Below, piece after piece: positions 21,770 through 29,008 of a stretch of 33,821 nt of DNA (positions within the stretch are counted from its first letter, which is position 1; every line of letters starts with the position of its first letter). The stretch comes from an uncultured Eubacteriales bacterium. Lineage in GTDB: Bacteria > Bacillota > Clostridia > Lachnospirales > Lachnospiraceae. The translations under genes were made by a program, and so were the position numbers. The notes under the pieces are model-generated. The model did not search any database. It saw only the letters and a program-made list of their open reading frames with translations, and was not told where the DNA came from. The stretch covers positions 1 to 33,821 of the forward strand of contig URND01000019.1 of NCBI GenBank assembly GCA_900549105.1, read 5' to 3'.

Positions 21770-22190
21770 TCTTATGACTTTAAAATATCATGTTTCACCG
21801 ACAGATTTCACCCGGGCCGGAGAGGCAAGCAGCGATGTGAAGCATAAATTAAAAAAACTCGGCGTACCGCCGGAAATTGTCCGTAAAGTTGCCATTGCCA
21901 TGTATGAAGGCGAAATTAATATGGTCATCCATGCAAATGGCGGCGAAATCACCGTCAACATCACCCCGGACCTGATTCATATGGAACTCAGGGATGTGGG
22001 CCCGGGCATTGAAGATATTGATAAGGCGATGCAGGCCGGTTATTCAACCGCCCCGGATCAGGTGCGTTCCCTCGGCTTCGGTGCCGGAATGGGCCTTCCA
22101 AATATGAAAAAGTATTCCGATACGATGGATATTCAGACAGTTCTCGGACAGGGAACTACTGTCACAATGACAGTGAATATGCCGGAATAA
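21759..22190 (+). CDS. RsbW/anti-sigma-type ATP-binding protein
   Basis: ATG 21759 is chosen because GGGGAGGTG sits 6-7 bases upstream, inside the end of the DRTGG gene (11-base overlap). The 143 residues form a single GHKL ATPase domain in the style of the RsbW/SpoIIAB serine kinases: N-box YEGEINMVIHANGGEI (Asn54), G1 box DVGPGIEDI (Asp79), and the glycine-rich lid GFGAGMGLPNMKK. Family members phosphorylate a STAS anti-anti-sigma protein or bind a sigma factor. No STAS protein or sigma factor is seen in the window, so the target is unknown. Together with the PP2C phosphatase at 10526 it would supply both halves of a phospho-switch. Confidence 0.82.
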   Translation: MENSLMTLKYHVSPTDFTRAGEASSDVKHKLKKLGVPPEIVRKVAIAMYEGEINMVIHANGGEITVNITPDLIHMELRDVGPGIEDIDKAMQAGYSTAPDQVRSLGFGAGMGLPNMKKYSDTMDIQTVLGQGTTVTMTVNMPE

Positions 22191-22227
22191 TTGGATTTCG
22201 AGAAATATTAGAAAGGATGGTGTGTCT

Positions 22228-23019
22228 ATGAATAATCATACATTCTTCCACTCCGTCTACTTAAATGAAGAATTATGCAACGGCTGTATCAATTGCATCA
22301 AGCGCTGTCCGACCCAGGCGATTCGTGTCCGCAACGGCAAAGCTGTGATTACAAGCCAGTTTTGCATTGACTGCGGTGAATGTGTGCGCATCTGTGCCCA
22401 TCATGCCAAACGCAGTCATTACGACCGCACAGATATTCTCAGCAATTACAAATATACAGTGGCGCTCCCGGCGCCGTCCCTTTACAGCCAGTTCAACAAT
22501 CTGAATGATATCAACATCGTATTGACCGCTCTCATCTATATGGGCTTCGACGATGTTTTTGAAGTCGCTTCCGCAGCAGAGATTGTTTCGGAAGTATCCC
22601 GCGCCTATATTGACGAACATCCGGAAAAATGGCCTTTGATCAGTACGGCCTGCCCTTCGGTTGTGCGTTTGATTCGTGTGCGTTTTCCGAATCTTATCGA
22701 CCATTTGCTGCCAATTAATCCGCCGGTGGAAGTGGCCGCACGGCTTGCCCGTAAATATGCCGTTGAAAAAACAGGTCTTGCCCCGGAAGATATCGGCATT
22801 ATTTTCATTTCACCATGCCCTTCCAAAGTGGCCTACGCTAAAGAACCTTTGGGAACAGCCAAAAGCGATATCGACGGCGTCCTTGCCATTAAAGATGTTT
22901 ATCCGATGCTTCTTCCGCTTATGGTGGAAGCGGAAAAGAAACCGATGGATTTATCCCGGGCCGGACGGATTGGCGTTGGCTGGGGAAGTCACGGCGGGGT
23001 GAAGCTGCCGGCATTGTGA
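22228..23019 (+). CDS. Second sensory-type [FeFe] hydrogenase-like protein, N-terminal part (frameshifted)
   Basis: From ATG 22228 (AAAGGA upstream; an in-frame GTG at 22222 is the alternative) the frame gives 263 residues. It begins with two [4Fe-4S] motifs (CNGCINCIKRC, CIDCGECVRIC) and continues into an H-cluster domain with Cys142 in TACPSV and Cys197 in SPCPSKVAY. It is collinear with the PAS-hydrogenase at 11714. At Cys142 the preceding residue, the proton-transfer cysteine of catalytic hydrogenases, is alanine. The frame ends early at 23019 with GSHGGVKLPAL, where homologous sequence should continue as GGEAAGIVTDN. The rest follows in another frame at 23016. A shift within GGGG at 22996-22999 restores one protein of about 470 residues. 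Confidence 0.82.
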   Translation: MNNHTFFHSVYLNEELCNGCINCIKRCPTQAIRVRNGKAVITSQFCIDCGECVRICAHHAKRSHYDRTDILSNYKYTVALPAPSLYSQFNNLNDINIVLTALIYMGFDDVFEVASAAEIVSEVSRAYIDEHPEKWPLISTACPSVVRLIRVRFPNLIDHLLPINPPVEVAARLARKYAVEKTGLAPEDIGIIFISPCPSKVAYAKEPLGTAKSDIDGVLAIKDVYPMLLPLMVEAEKKPMDLSRAGRIGVGWGSHGGVKLPAL

Positions 23020-23645
23020 CCGATAATTATCTGGCCGCCGACGGTATTGAAAATGTCATTCGTGTTCTTGAGGACCTGGAAGATGAGAAATTCTCCAATC
23101 TGTCCTTTATCGAGCTGAATTCCTGTGACGGCGGTTGTGTCGGCGGTGTCCTCACCGTGGAAAATCCATATGTCGCCCAGGCTAAATTAAAGAAATTAAA
23201 TCAGCACCTTCCGGAGGTTGTCACCCGTGCGCCGTCAGATTTGGCCGAAGATGAAATCAATTGGACGGAAGAAGTTGAATATCTCCCGGTATTCCGTCTC
23301 GGTACTTCGATGAAAGAAAGTATTATGATGATGAACCGGGTGGAACGGCTTTGTCAGAAATTCCCCGGCCTGGACTGCGGCGCCTGCGGCGCTCCAACAT
23401 GTAAAGCCCTGGCGGAAGATATTGTCCGCGGCAAAGCAAACGAAACCTATTGTATCTACATATTGAAGGACCAGATTCACTCTCTGACCCGAAGTATGAA
23501 TTCACTGGTCAACAGCGCTTCCGCTTATGAAATGAAAGGCAACGACTACCGCTACATATTCAAGCAATACCTGCGGACTCTCCTTTCCGATATATCCCTT
23601 CTGGATGCGGCGCTGAACCTGAATAAAGAAGATAAGGATGTGTGA
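23016..23645 (+). CDS. Second sensory-type [FeFe] hydrogenase-like protein, C-terminal part
   Basis: This segment, open from GTG 23016, continues the protein above in the -1 frame. It holds the third H-cluster loop FIELNSCDGGCVGG (Cys37/Cys41 of this piece), then an iron-sulfur domain (CGACGAPTCKALAED, with a later Cys) as in the PAS-hydrogenase. It ends in a helical region without a PAS domain. A GTG overlapping the TGA of the preceding frame could in principle restart translation, so two polypeptides forming one domain is a remote alternative. There is no good ribosome-binding site before it. I read it as part of one gene with an indel, natural or from sequencing. Confidence 0.75.
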   Translation: MTDNYLAADGIENVIRVLEDLEDEKFSNLSFIELNSCDGGCVGGVLTVENPYVAQAKLKKLNQHLPEVVTRAPSDLAEDEINWTEEVEYLPVFRLGTSMKESIMMMNRVERLCQKFPGLDCGACGAPTCKALAEDIVRGKANETYCIYILKDQIHSLTRSMNSLVNSASAYEMKGNDYRYIFKQYLRTLLSDISLLDAALNLNKEDKDV

Positions 23646-23647
23646 TT

Positions 23648-23983
23648 ATGACCGTACAGGATTTAATCAACTCAAATCTGTTTCAATTAAAAAATGCCGG
23701 TGATGACCTTGAACGGGACATCACCGTGCCGTTCTGCTGTGACCTTTTAAGTGTTGCTATGGGTAAGGCGCCGGCCGGCTGTGCCTGGGTCACCGTTATG
23801 GCAAATATTAATACTCTGGCTGTCGCCTCATTGGCTGATGCCGCCTGCGTCATTCTGGCCGAGGATGCCTGTGTGGACGAAACAACCCTCAGCAAAGCCG
23901 AAATGCAAGGAATCACCCTGTTTACCACCGGCCTTTCGATTTTTGACGCAGCTCTGAGTATTTATCAGAAGTTAAACCCATGA
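23648..23983 (+). CDS. DRTGG-like domain protein (second paralogue)
   Basis: Of 111 residues (ATG 23648; AAGGA lies upstream, and a GTG at 23642 overlaps the previous stop), this protein aligns end to end with the one at 21413: MTVQ at the start, a GDDLERDI segment, a central ACVILAEDA and the closing GLSIFDAALSIYQKL. It lacks the exact LGGDD motif of the first copy. The two copies bracket the ATPase and the second hydrogenase-like gene, so they may form a heterodimer or bind different partners. It overlaps the PHP gene by ATGA. Confidence 0.72.
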   Translation: MTVQDLINSNLFQLKNAGDDLERDITVPFCCDLLSVAMGKAPAGCAWVTVMANINTLAVASLADAACVILAEDACVDETTLSKAEMQGITLFTTGLSIFDAALSIYQKLNP

Positions 23984-24699
23984 CTCAGCTGACTTATGAC
24001 CTTCATATCCATTCCTGTCTCTCTCCCTGCGGAGATAATGACATGACTCCCGCCAATATTGCCGGTATGGCCGCCGTCAAGGGACTGGATGTGATTGCGG
24101 TCACTGATCACAATTCCTGCCGCAACTGTGCGCCGGCCATGAAAATGGCGGAAGAGTACGGCGTGATCGCTCTGCCCGGCATGGAATTGTGCACTGAGGA
24201 GGAAGTTCATGTTGTCTGTCTGTTCCCGGACTTACAGGCAGCTCTCGATTTTGATGCCTATGTCTATGATAAAATGCTGAAAATTCCAAATAAGGAAAAG
24301 ATATTCGGAGAACAGCTTCTCTATAACGATATGGATGAGATTATCGGAAAAGAGCCGAATCTCCTGCTCTGCAATACGTCCATAGGCTTCGACGAGGTGT
24401 ATGCTCTGACGGAGGAACGGGGCGGCATTATGATTCCGGCCCACGTGGATAAAACAACAAACAGTCTGATTGCCAATCTCGGCTTTATACCGCCGGACAG
24501 CCAATTCACCTGTGCCGAAATCAAAAATTTAAGTAAAAAAGAAGAACTTCTCCGGCAGCATGTCTATTTAAATCAATGCCGGATCATCAGCAATTCGGAC
24601 GCTCATTATCTGGAGCATATCAACGAACCGGAACACCGGATAGAGGTTTCCGGCACTTCTGCTTCAGAAATTATCAAAGCATTAAAAATAAAAGCATAA
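23980..24699 (+). CDS. PHP domain phosphoesterase-like protein
   Basis: This 239-residue protein shows the polymerase-and-histidinol-phosphatase metal site: DLHIHSCLSPCG (His9, His11), AVTDHNS (Asp43, His44), GMELCTEEEVHVV (Glu69, His77), IPAHVDK, and SNSDAHYLEHI. The complete ligand set suggests an active metal-dependent phosphoesterase of the TrpH/YciV type, which act on nucleotides or small phosphates. It overlaps the preceding gene (ATGA), so it is part of the hydrogenase-divergent operon and its last gene. The substrate is not evident. Its position with kinase-like and DRTGG proteins suggests turnover of a nucleotide or phosphate signal, which is inference only. Confidence 0.9.
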   Translation: MTQLTYDLHIHSCLSPCGDNDMTPANIAGMAAVKGLDVIAVTDHNSCRNCAPAMKMAEEYGVIALPGMELCTEEEVHVVCLFPDLQAALDFDAYVYDKMLKIPNKEKIFGEQLLYNDMDEIIGKEPNLLLCNTSIGFDEVYALTEERGGIMIPAHVDKTTNSLIANLGFIPPDSQFTCAEIKNLSKKEELLRQHVYLNQCRIISNSDAHYLEHINEPEHRIEVSGTSASEIIKALKIKA

Positions 24700-24729
24700 A
24701 AAACCTGTTGACAAAAAAACAGGTTTTTT
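24698..24729 (+). terminator. Intrinsic terminator of the hydrogenase-divergent operon
   Basis: AAAAAACCTGTT (24698-24709) and AACAGGTTTTTT (24718-24729) make a perfect 12-bp stem with an 8-base loop and a T-run, beginning at the PHP stop codon. It shares its bases with the next promoter. Confidence 0.88.
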
Positions 24730-24736
24730 CTATAAT
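24708..24736 (+). promoter_or_regulatory. Consensus sigma-A promoter of the marR-ABC operon, overlapping the terminator
   Basis: TTGACA (24708-24713) and TATAAT (24731-24736) are 17 bases apart: a perfect match to both hexamers and spacing. The -35 starts in the terminator stem and loop, and the spacer contains its descending arm. Transcription should start near 24743. Confidence 0.88.
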
Positions 24737-24738
24737 AT

Positions 24739-24775
24739 GTTAGGCATCTAACTGTTTGATGTCTAACTTTTTTTT
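24739..24775 (+). promoter_or_regulatory. Palindromic operator and possible attenuator hairpin before the MarR gene
   Basis: GTTAGGCATC (24739-24748) and GATGTCTAAC (24758-24767) form an inverted repeat with one mismatch, followed by a run of T. Within the left part, TTAGGCATCTAA (24740-24751) is itself a TTAG-N4-CTAA palindrome. It covers the expected transcription start, as expected for a MarR self-repressor. The hairpin plus T-run could also act as a terminator in the leader. Confidence 0.65.
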
Positions 24776-24793
24776 AAAAAAGGAGGTATTTTT

Positions 24794-25231
24794 ATGCCCC
24801 ATACATTAGATATCGGATTTCAACTCCACAGCTTATCAAATCTGATGAGGCGCCGTATGGAACATTCGGAGGTTTTCTCTCATATGGATGATAATGTCAC
24901 GCGGAATAACGGCTGGATTTTGAATTATCTGGCCCACCACTCGGACAGGGATATTTATCAGAAAGATATTGAAAACGACTTCTGTATCCGCCCTTCTACT
25001 GTTTCCAAGGTCATCCGGCTTATGGAAAGCAAAGGTCTGCTTTGCCGCGAGGCGGTTCCCGGAGACGCCCGGCTGAAAAAACTTGTGCTGACACCGGAAG
25101 GAAAAAAACTTCAGGCGGCCATTGAAAGAGAACAGCAGGAAACGGAAAGACTGCTCCGGCGGGGCGTCACTGAAGAAGAACTCCGGATTTTCCATCAGGT
25201 GATGGAAAAATTCAAAAACAATATTCAATAA
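24794..25231 (+). CDS. MarR family transcriptional regulator
   Basis: The 145-residue protein has the winged-helix MarR layout: an N-terminal helix (GFQLHSLSNLMRRRMEHS), the recognition helix region DIENDFCIRPSTVSKVIRLM, the wing with GDARLKKLVLTPEGKKL and a C-terminal dimerisation helix. The upstream site is a strong AAGGAGGT. MarR proteins repress exporter and stress genes and are released by ligands. Its neighbour is a two-gene ABC exporter in the same direction, and a palindrome sits over its own promoter start, so autoregulation together with control of the exporter is likely. The inducing ligand is not deducible. Confidence 0.92.
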   Translation: MPHTLDIGFQLHSLSNLMRRRMEHSEVFSHMDDNVTRNNGWILNYLAHHSDRDIYQKDIENDFCIRPSTVSKVIRLMESKGLLCREAVPGDARLKKLVLTPEGKKLQAAIEREQQETERLLRRGVTEEELRIFHQVMEKFKNNIQ

Positions 25232-25312
25232 TTTATACCCTATCGCGCGGAGCCTGACGAAGCGCGCCCATGCGCAGCATCTGACATGCGGGATGCCCGA
25301 AAGGGTATAAAT
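25231..25312. repeat. Structured inverted-repeat element between the MarR and ABC exporter genes
   Basis: Perfect 11-bp arms ATTTATACCCT (25231-25241) and AGGGTATAAAT (25302-25312) enclose a GC-rich core with two inner hairpins: CGCGC with GCGCG (25244-25248, 25262-25266) and GCATC with GATGC (25277-25281, 25292-25296). The base composition differs from the flanks. It ends 3 bases before the AGGAGG of the exporter. It is single copy in this window. It may be a leader RNA or a small dispersed repeat. Confidence 0.7.
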
Positions 25313-25328
25313 GACAGGAGGTATCTTA

Positions 25329-27080
25329 ATGATTAAACATTTAATGAAAAGCATCAGGGAATACAAGAAAGATTCTATCCTGGCGCCGATTTATGTCAGC
25401 GGTGAAGTTATTCTTGAGGTCATTATTCCATTTCTGATGTCGAAACTGATTGACTCCGGGATTGATGCCGGAGACATGAATTATATTCTGCGAACCGGCA
25501 TTATCCTTGTTGTATGTGCCCTCGTATCCCTTTCCCTCGGTTTTTTATCCGGCCGCAGCGCTGCCATCGCTTCCTCCGGCTTTGCAAAAAACCTTCGGAA
25601 AGATATGTATTACAATGTTCAGAACTTCTCATTCTCCAATATTGATAAGTTTTCTACCGCCAGCATTGTCACCCGTCTGACAACGGATGTGACCAACGTG
25701 CAGAATTCTTATCAGATGATTATCCGCACGGCCGTCCGCTCACCGATTATGATGATTGCGGCTATGATTATGGCTTTTAAAGTCGCAGGCCCCCTCGCCT
25801 TCGTTTTTCTGGCCTGCATCCCGATTCTCGGCATCGGCCTGTACTTCATCATGACCCGCACCCATCCGATTTTTGAGCGGGTATTTAAAACCTATGATAA
25901 ATTAAATAACGTGGTTCAGGAAAATCTGCATGGGATTCGGGTTGTCAAATCCTTTGTCCGCGAAGAACATGAGATTAAAAAATTCAAAGACATTTCCCGG
26001 GATATTTACAATGATTTCAGTCATGCCGAAAAGAATCTCGCTTTTAATATGCCGCTGATGCAATTCTGTGTCTATGGAAGTATGCTTTTTATCTCCTGGT
26101 TTGGCGCCCGGATGATCGTGGCTTCCGGCAATGATGCCGCCATCGGTTTAAGTACCGGCGAACTGATGAGTTTATTTGTCTATCTGATGCAGATTCTTAT
26201 GAGCCTCATGATGCTCTCCATGGTGTTTGTTATGATTACCATATCGAGAGCTTCGGCGGAACGAATCGTGGAGATTATCGATGAAACATCCGATATCACC
26301 TCCCCGGAACAGCCGGTCATGACAATTAAGGACGGTTCCATTGATTTTGAAAATGTCAGCTTCAGTTATTCCAAAAAGAGGGATAAACTCTGCCTGAAAA
26401 ATATAGAACTGCACATTGCCTCCGGCGAAACCATAGGCATCATCGGCGGCACGGGCTCAGGCAAATCCAGCCTTGTACAGCTCATTCCCCGCCTCTATGA
26501 TACCACCACCGGAAATATTCAGGTCGGCGGTGTCAATGTGAAAAATTATGATTTGGAAGTTCTCAGGGACAATGTCGCCATGGTTCTTCAAAAAAATGTC
26601 CTGTTTTCAGGTACTATCAAAGAAAATCTTCGCTGGGGAAACGCCCGGGCCACGGATGCGGAATTAATCCATGCCTGCAAACTTGCCCAGGCCGATGATT
26701 TTATTCAGGCCTTCCCGGAGGGCTACGACACATATATTGAACAGGGCGGAAGCAATGTTTCCGGCGGTCAGAAGCAGAGGCTCTGCATCGCCCGCGCTCT
26801 GCTTAAAAAGCCAAAAATACTTATTATGGATGATTCCACCAGCGCCGTCGACACGAAAACGGACGCACTCATTCAGAAGGCCTTCCTGACAGAGATTCCG
26901 GAAACAACCAAAATTATCATTGCACAGCGAATCTCTTCCGTAGAGCATGCGGATAAGATTATTGTCATGGATGAGGGTGAAATAAATGCCGTCGGAACCC
27001 ATGAAGAACTGCTGGCGTCCAACCCGATTTACCAGGAAGTTTACGCATCACAGGTGAAAGGAGGAAAAGACAATGAATAA
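25329..27080 (+). CDS. Heterodimeric ABC exporter subunit, degenerate-site half
   Basis: ATG 25329 is 7 bases after AGGAGG (an in-frame ATG at 25311 lies upstream of that site), giving 583 residues. Six transmembrane helices occupy about residues 15-310, and the nucleotide-binding domain follows from about 337. It has Walker A GGTGSGKSS (about 373), signature VSGGQKQRL, Walker B ILIMDDSTSAVD and the switch region IIAQRISS. The catalytic glutamate of Walker B is aspartate and the switch histidine is glutamine, as in the degenerate half of heterodimeric exporters such as TM287/288 or BmrCD. It overlaps its partner by 8 bases. Drug or lipid-like substrates are typical of the family; the substrate here is unknown. 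Confidence 0.93.
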   Translation: MIKHLMKSIREYKKDSILAPIYVSGEVILEVIIPFLMSKLIDSGIDAGDMNYILRTGIILVVCALVSLSLGFLSGRSAAIASSGFAKNLRKDMYYNVQNFSFSNIDKFSTASIVTRLTTDVTNVQNSYQMIIRTAVRSPIMMIAAMIMAFKVAGPLAFVFLACIPILGIGLYFIMTRTHPIFERVFKTYDKLNNVVQENLHGIRVVKSFVREEHEIKKFKDISRDIYNDFSHAEKNLAFNMPLMQFCVYGSMLFISWFGARMIVASGNDAAIGLSTGELMSLFVYLMQILMSLMMLSMVFVMITISRASAERIVEIIDETSDITSPEQPVMTIKDGSIDFENVSFSYSKKRDKLCLKNIELHIASGETIGIIGGTGSGKSSLVQLIPRLYDTTTGNIQVGGVNVKNYDLEVLRDNVAMVLQKNVLFSGTIKENLRWGNARATDAELIHACKLAQADDFIQAFPEGYDTYIEQGGSNVSGGQKQRLCIARALLKKPKILIMDDSTSAVDTKTDALIQKAFLTEIPETTKIIIAQRISSVEHADKIIVMDEGEINAVGTHEELLASNPIYQEVYASQVKGGKDNE

Positions 27081-28938
27081 ACGGCCAAAAGTATCTTCAA
27101 ACACAGTAAAGCGTCTGCTCTCCTATATTTTTCATTATAAGCTGCGGTTTTTCTTTGTGCTTATATGTATATTGGTCAGCGCTCTGACCAGCGTTGCCTC
27201 ATCCCTTTATATACAGACTCTGATTGACGATTACATTACGCCGCTTTTGCTGGAAACAGATCCGGTATTTGATGCCCTTTTAAAATCTGTCGTTACCATG
27301 GCCTGTATTTATATGACAGGAATTGTGTGCTCCTTCCTTTACAACCGAATCATGGTATCTATTGCCCAGGGCGTTTTAAAACAAATCCGGGACACCATGT
27401 TTGCCCATATGCAGACACTTCCAATCCGGTACTTTGATACCCACACCCACGGGGATATTATGAGCCATTATACCAATGATACGGACACCCTGCGCCAGAT
27501 GATTTCCCAGAGTATTCCTCAAATGTTTTCATCTCTGATTACGGTTATCTCCGTCTTCTGCGCAATGTTATCCGTCAATGTGTGGCTGACCCTGGTCATT
27601 ATCGTCTGCATTACATTTATTTTAAATATTACAAAATTTATTGCCGGAAAGAGCAGCGCCTATTTTATTCGCCAGCAGGCATCCATCGGTGATGTGAACG
27701 GCTATATTGAGGAAATGATTAACGGCCAGAAAGTTATCAAAGTTTTTTGCCATGAAGAAGCGGCGAAAGATATTTTCAACGAAAAAAACGCCAATCTGTG
27801 CGAGGATGCAACCGCTGCGAATATGTTTGCCAACGTCCTTATGCCGATTATGAATAACCTGGGACACCTGCAATATGTCCTCATTGCCATCATCGGCGGC
27901 GCCATGGCCTTAAACGGCGTAAGCGGCCTGACCTTGGGCGCTATCGCTTCCTTCCTCCAGTTGACCAAGTCCTTCAATGGCCCAATCAGCCAGATTTCTC
28001 AGCAGTTAAACGCCGTGATTATGGCGCTGGCCGGCGCAGAACGTATTTTCAAATTAATGGATGAGGTATCCGAAGATGACAATGGCGAAGTGACCCTTGT
28101 CAATGCACGGTATAAAGACGGTAAACTTGAAGAAGCGGACCACCGCACAGAGTTGTGGGCCTGGAAAGTGCCGCAGGCGGATGGGGGCTTCCATTATGAG
28201 GAATTAAAAGGCGAGGTTCGTTTCTACGATGTGGACTTTGGATATACTGAAGAAAAAATCGTCCTTCACAACATTACCCTCTATGCGGAGCCGGGCCAGA
28301 AGGTTGCCTTTGTCGGCGCTACCGGCGCCGGAAAAACAACCATCACCAACCTGATCAACCGTTTTTATGATATTGCCGACGGCAAGATTCGCTACGACGG
28401 CATCAATATTAATAAAATTAAAAAAGCAGATTTGCGCCGTTCCCTCGGCATTGTCCTTCAGGATGTCAACCTCTTTACCGGGACTGTTATGGAAAATATC
28501 CGATACGGCAATCTGGAGGCAACCGATGAAGAATGTATCGCAGCGGCAAAACTGGCCAACGCCGACAGCTTTATCCGCCGCCTCCCTCAGGGATACGATA
28601 CCGTCCTCTCCGGCGACGGTTCCGGCCTTTCCCAGGGACAGCGCCAGTTAATCTCCATCGCCCGGGCCGCCGTGGCTGACCCTCCGGTCATGATTCTCGA
28701 TGAGGCTACCTCCTCCATCGATACCCGTACTGAGGCCATCGTCCAAAAGGGTATGGACCGGCTCATGCTCGGACGCACCGTATTCGTTATCGCTCACCGG
28801 CTCTCCACGGTTCAGAACTCAGATGTTATCATGGTTTTGGAACAGGGACATATCATCGAACGCGGGCCTCATGATGACCTGATTGCCCAGAAAGGGAAAT
28901 ACTATCAGCTCTATACCGGGGCCTTCGAACTTGAGTAA
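27073..28938 (+). CDS. Heterodimeric ABC exporter subunit, catalytic-site half
   Basis: The 621-residue protein has a similar six-helix membrane domain and an NBD with Walker A GATGAGKTT (about 415), signature LSQGQRQLI, Walker B VMILDEATSSID with catalytic glutamate, and switch His in VIAHRLSTV. The signature departs from LSGGQ (Gln for the first Gly). With the partner this gives one competent site (this Walker A/B and His plus the partner signature VSGGQ) and one degenerate site. An insert of about 35 residues (DDNGEVTLVNARYKDGKLEE) lies between membrane and ATPase domains. ATGAATAA overlap ties its translation to the partner. Confidence 0.94.
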   Translation: MNKRPKVSSNTVKRLLSYIFHYKLRFFFVLICILVSALTSVASSLYIQTLIDDYITPLLLETDPVFDALLKSVVTMACIYMTGIVCSFLYNRIMVSIAQGVLKQIRDTMFAHMQTLPIRYFDTHTHGDIMSHYTNDTDTLRQMISQSIPQMFSSLITVISVFCAMLSVNVWLTLVIIVCITFILNITKFIAGKSSAYFIRQQASIGDVNGYIEEMINGQKVIKVFCHEEAAKDIFNEKNANLCEDATAANMFANVLMPIMNNLGHLQYVLIAIIGGAMALNGVSGLTLGAIASFLQLTKSFNGPISQISQQLNAVIMALAGAERIFKLMDEVSEDDNGEVTLVNARYKDGKLEEADHRTELWAWKVPQADGGFHYEELKGEVRFYDVDFGYTEEKIVLHNITLYAEPGQKVAFVGATGAGKTTITNLINRFYDIADGKIRYDGININKIKKADLRRSLGIVLQDVNLFTGTVMENIRYGNLEATDEECIAAAKLANADSFIRRLPQGYDTVLSGDGSGLSQGQRQLISIARAAVADPPVMILDEATSSIDTRTEAIVQKGMDRLMLGRTVFVIAHRLSTVQNSDVIMVLEQGHIIERGPHDDLIAQKGKYYQLYTGAFELE

Positions 28939-28952
28939 ATTCTGAAGAATAG

Positions 28953-29008
28953 AAAAAATTCTTCTCCATGGGAACCGTTCCTTAGGTTCCTCAGGAGAAG
29001 AATTTTTT
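28953..29008. terminator. Bidirectional intrinsic terminator between the ABC exporter and AEC genes
   Basis: AAAAAATTCTTCTCC (28953-28967) pairs perfectly with GGAGAAGAATTTTTT (28994-29008), with an inner GGAACC/GGTTCC stem. T-runs exist on both strands. The 3' arm ends at the stop codon of the convergent AEC gene. Confidence 0.88.
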
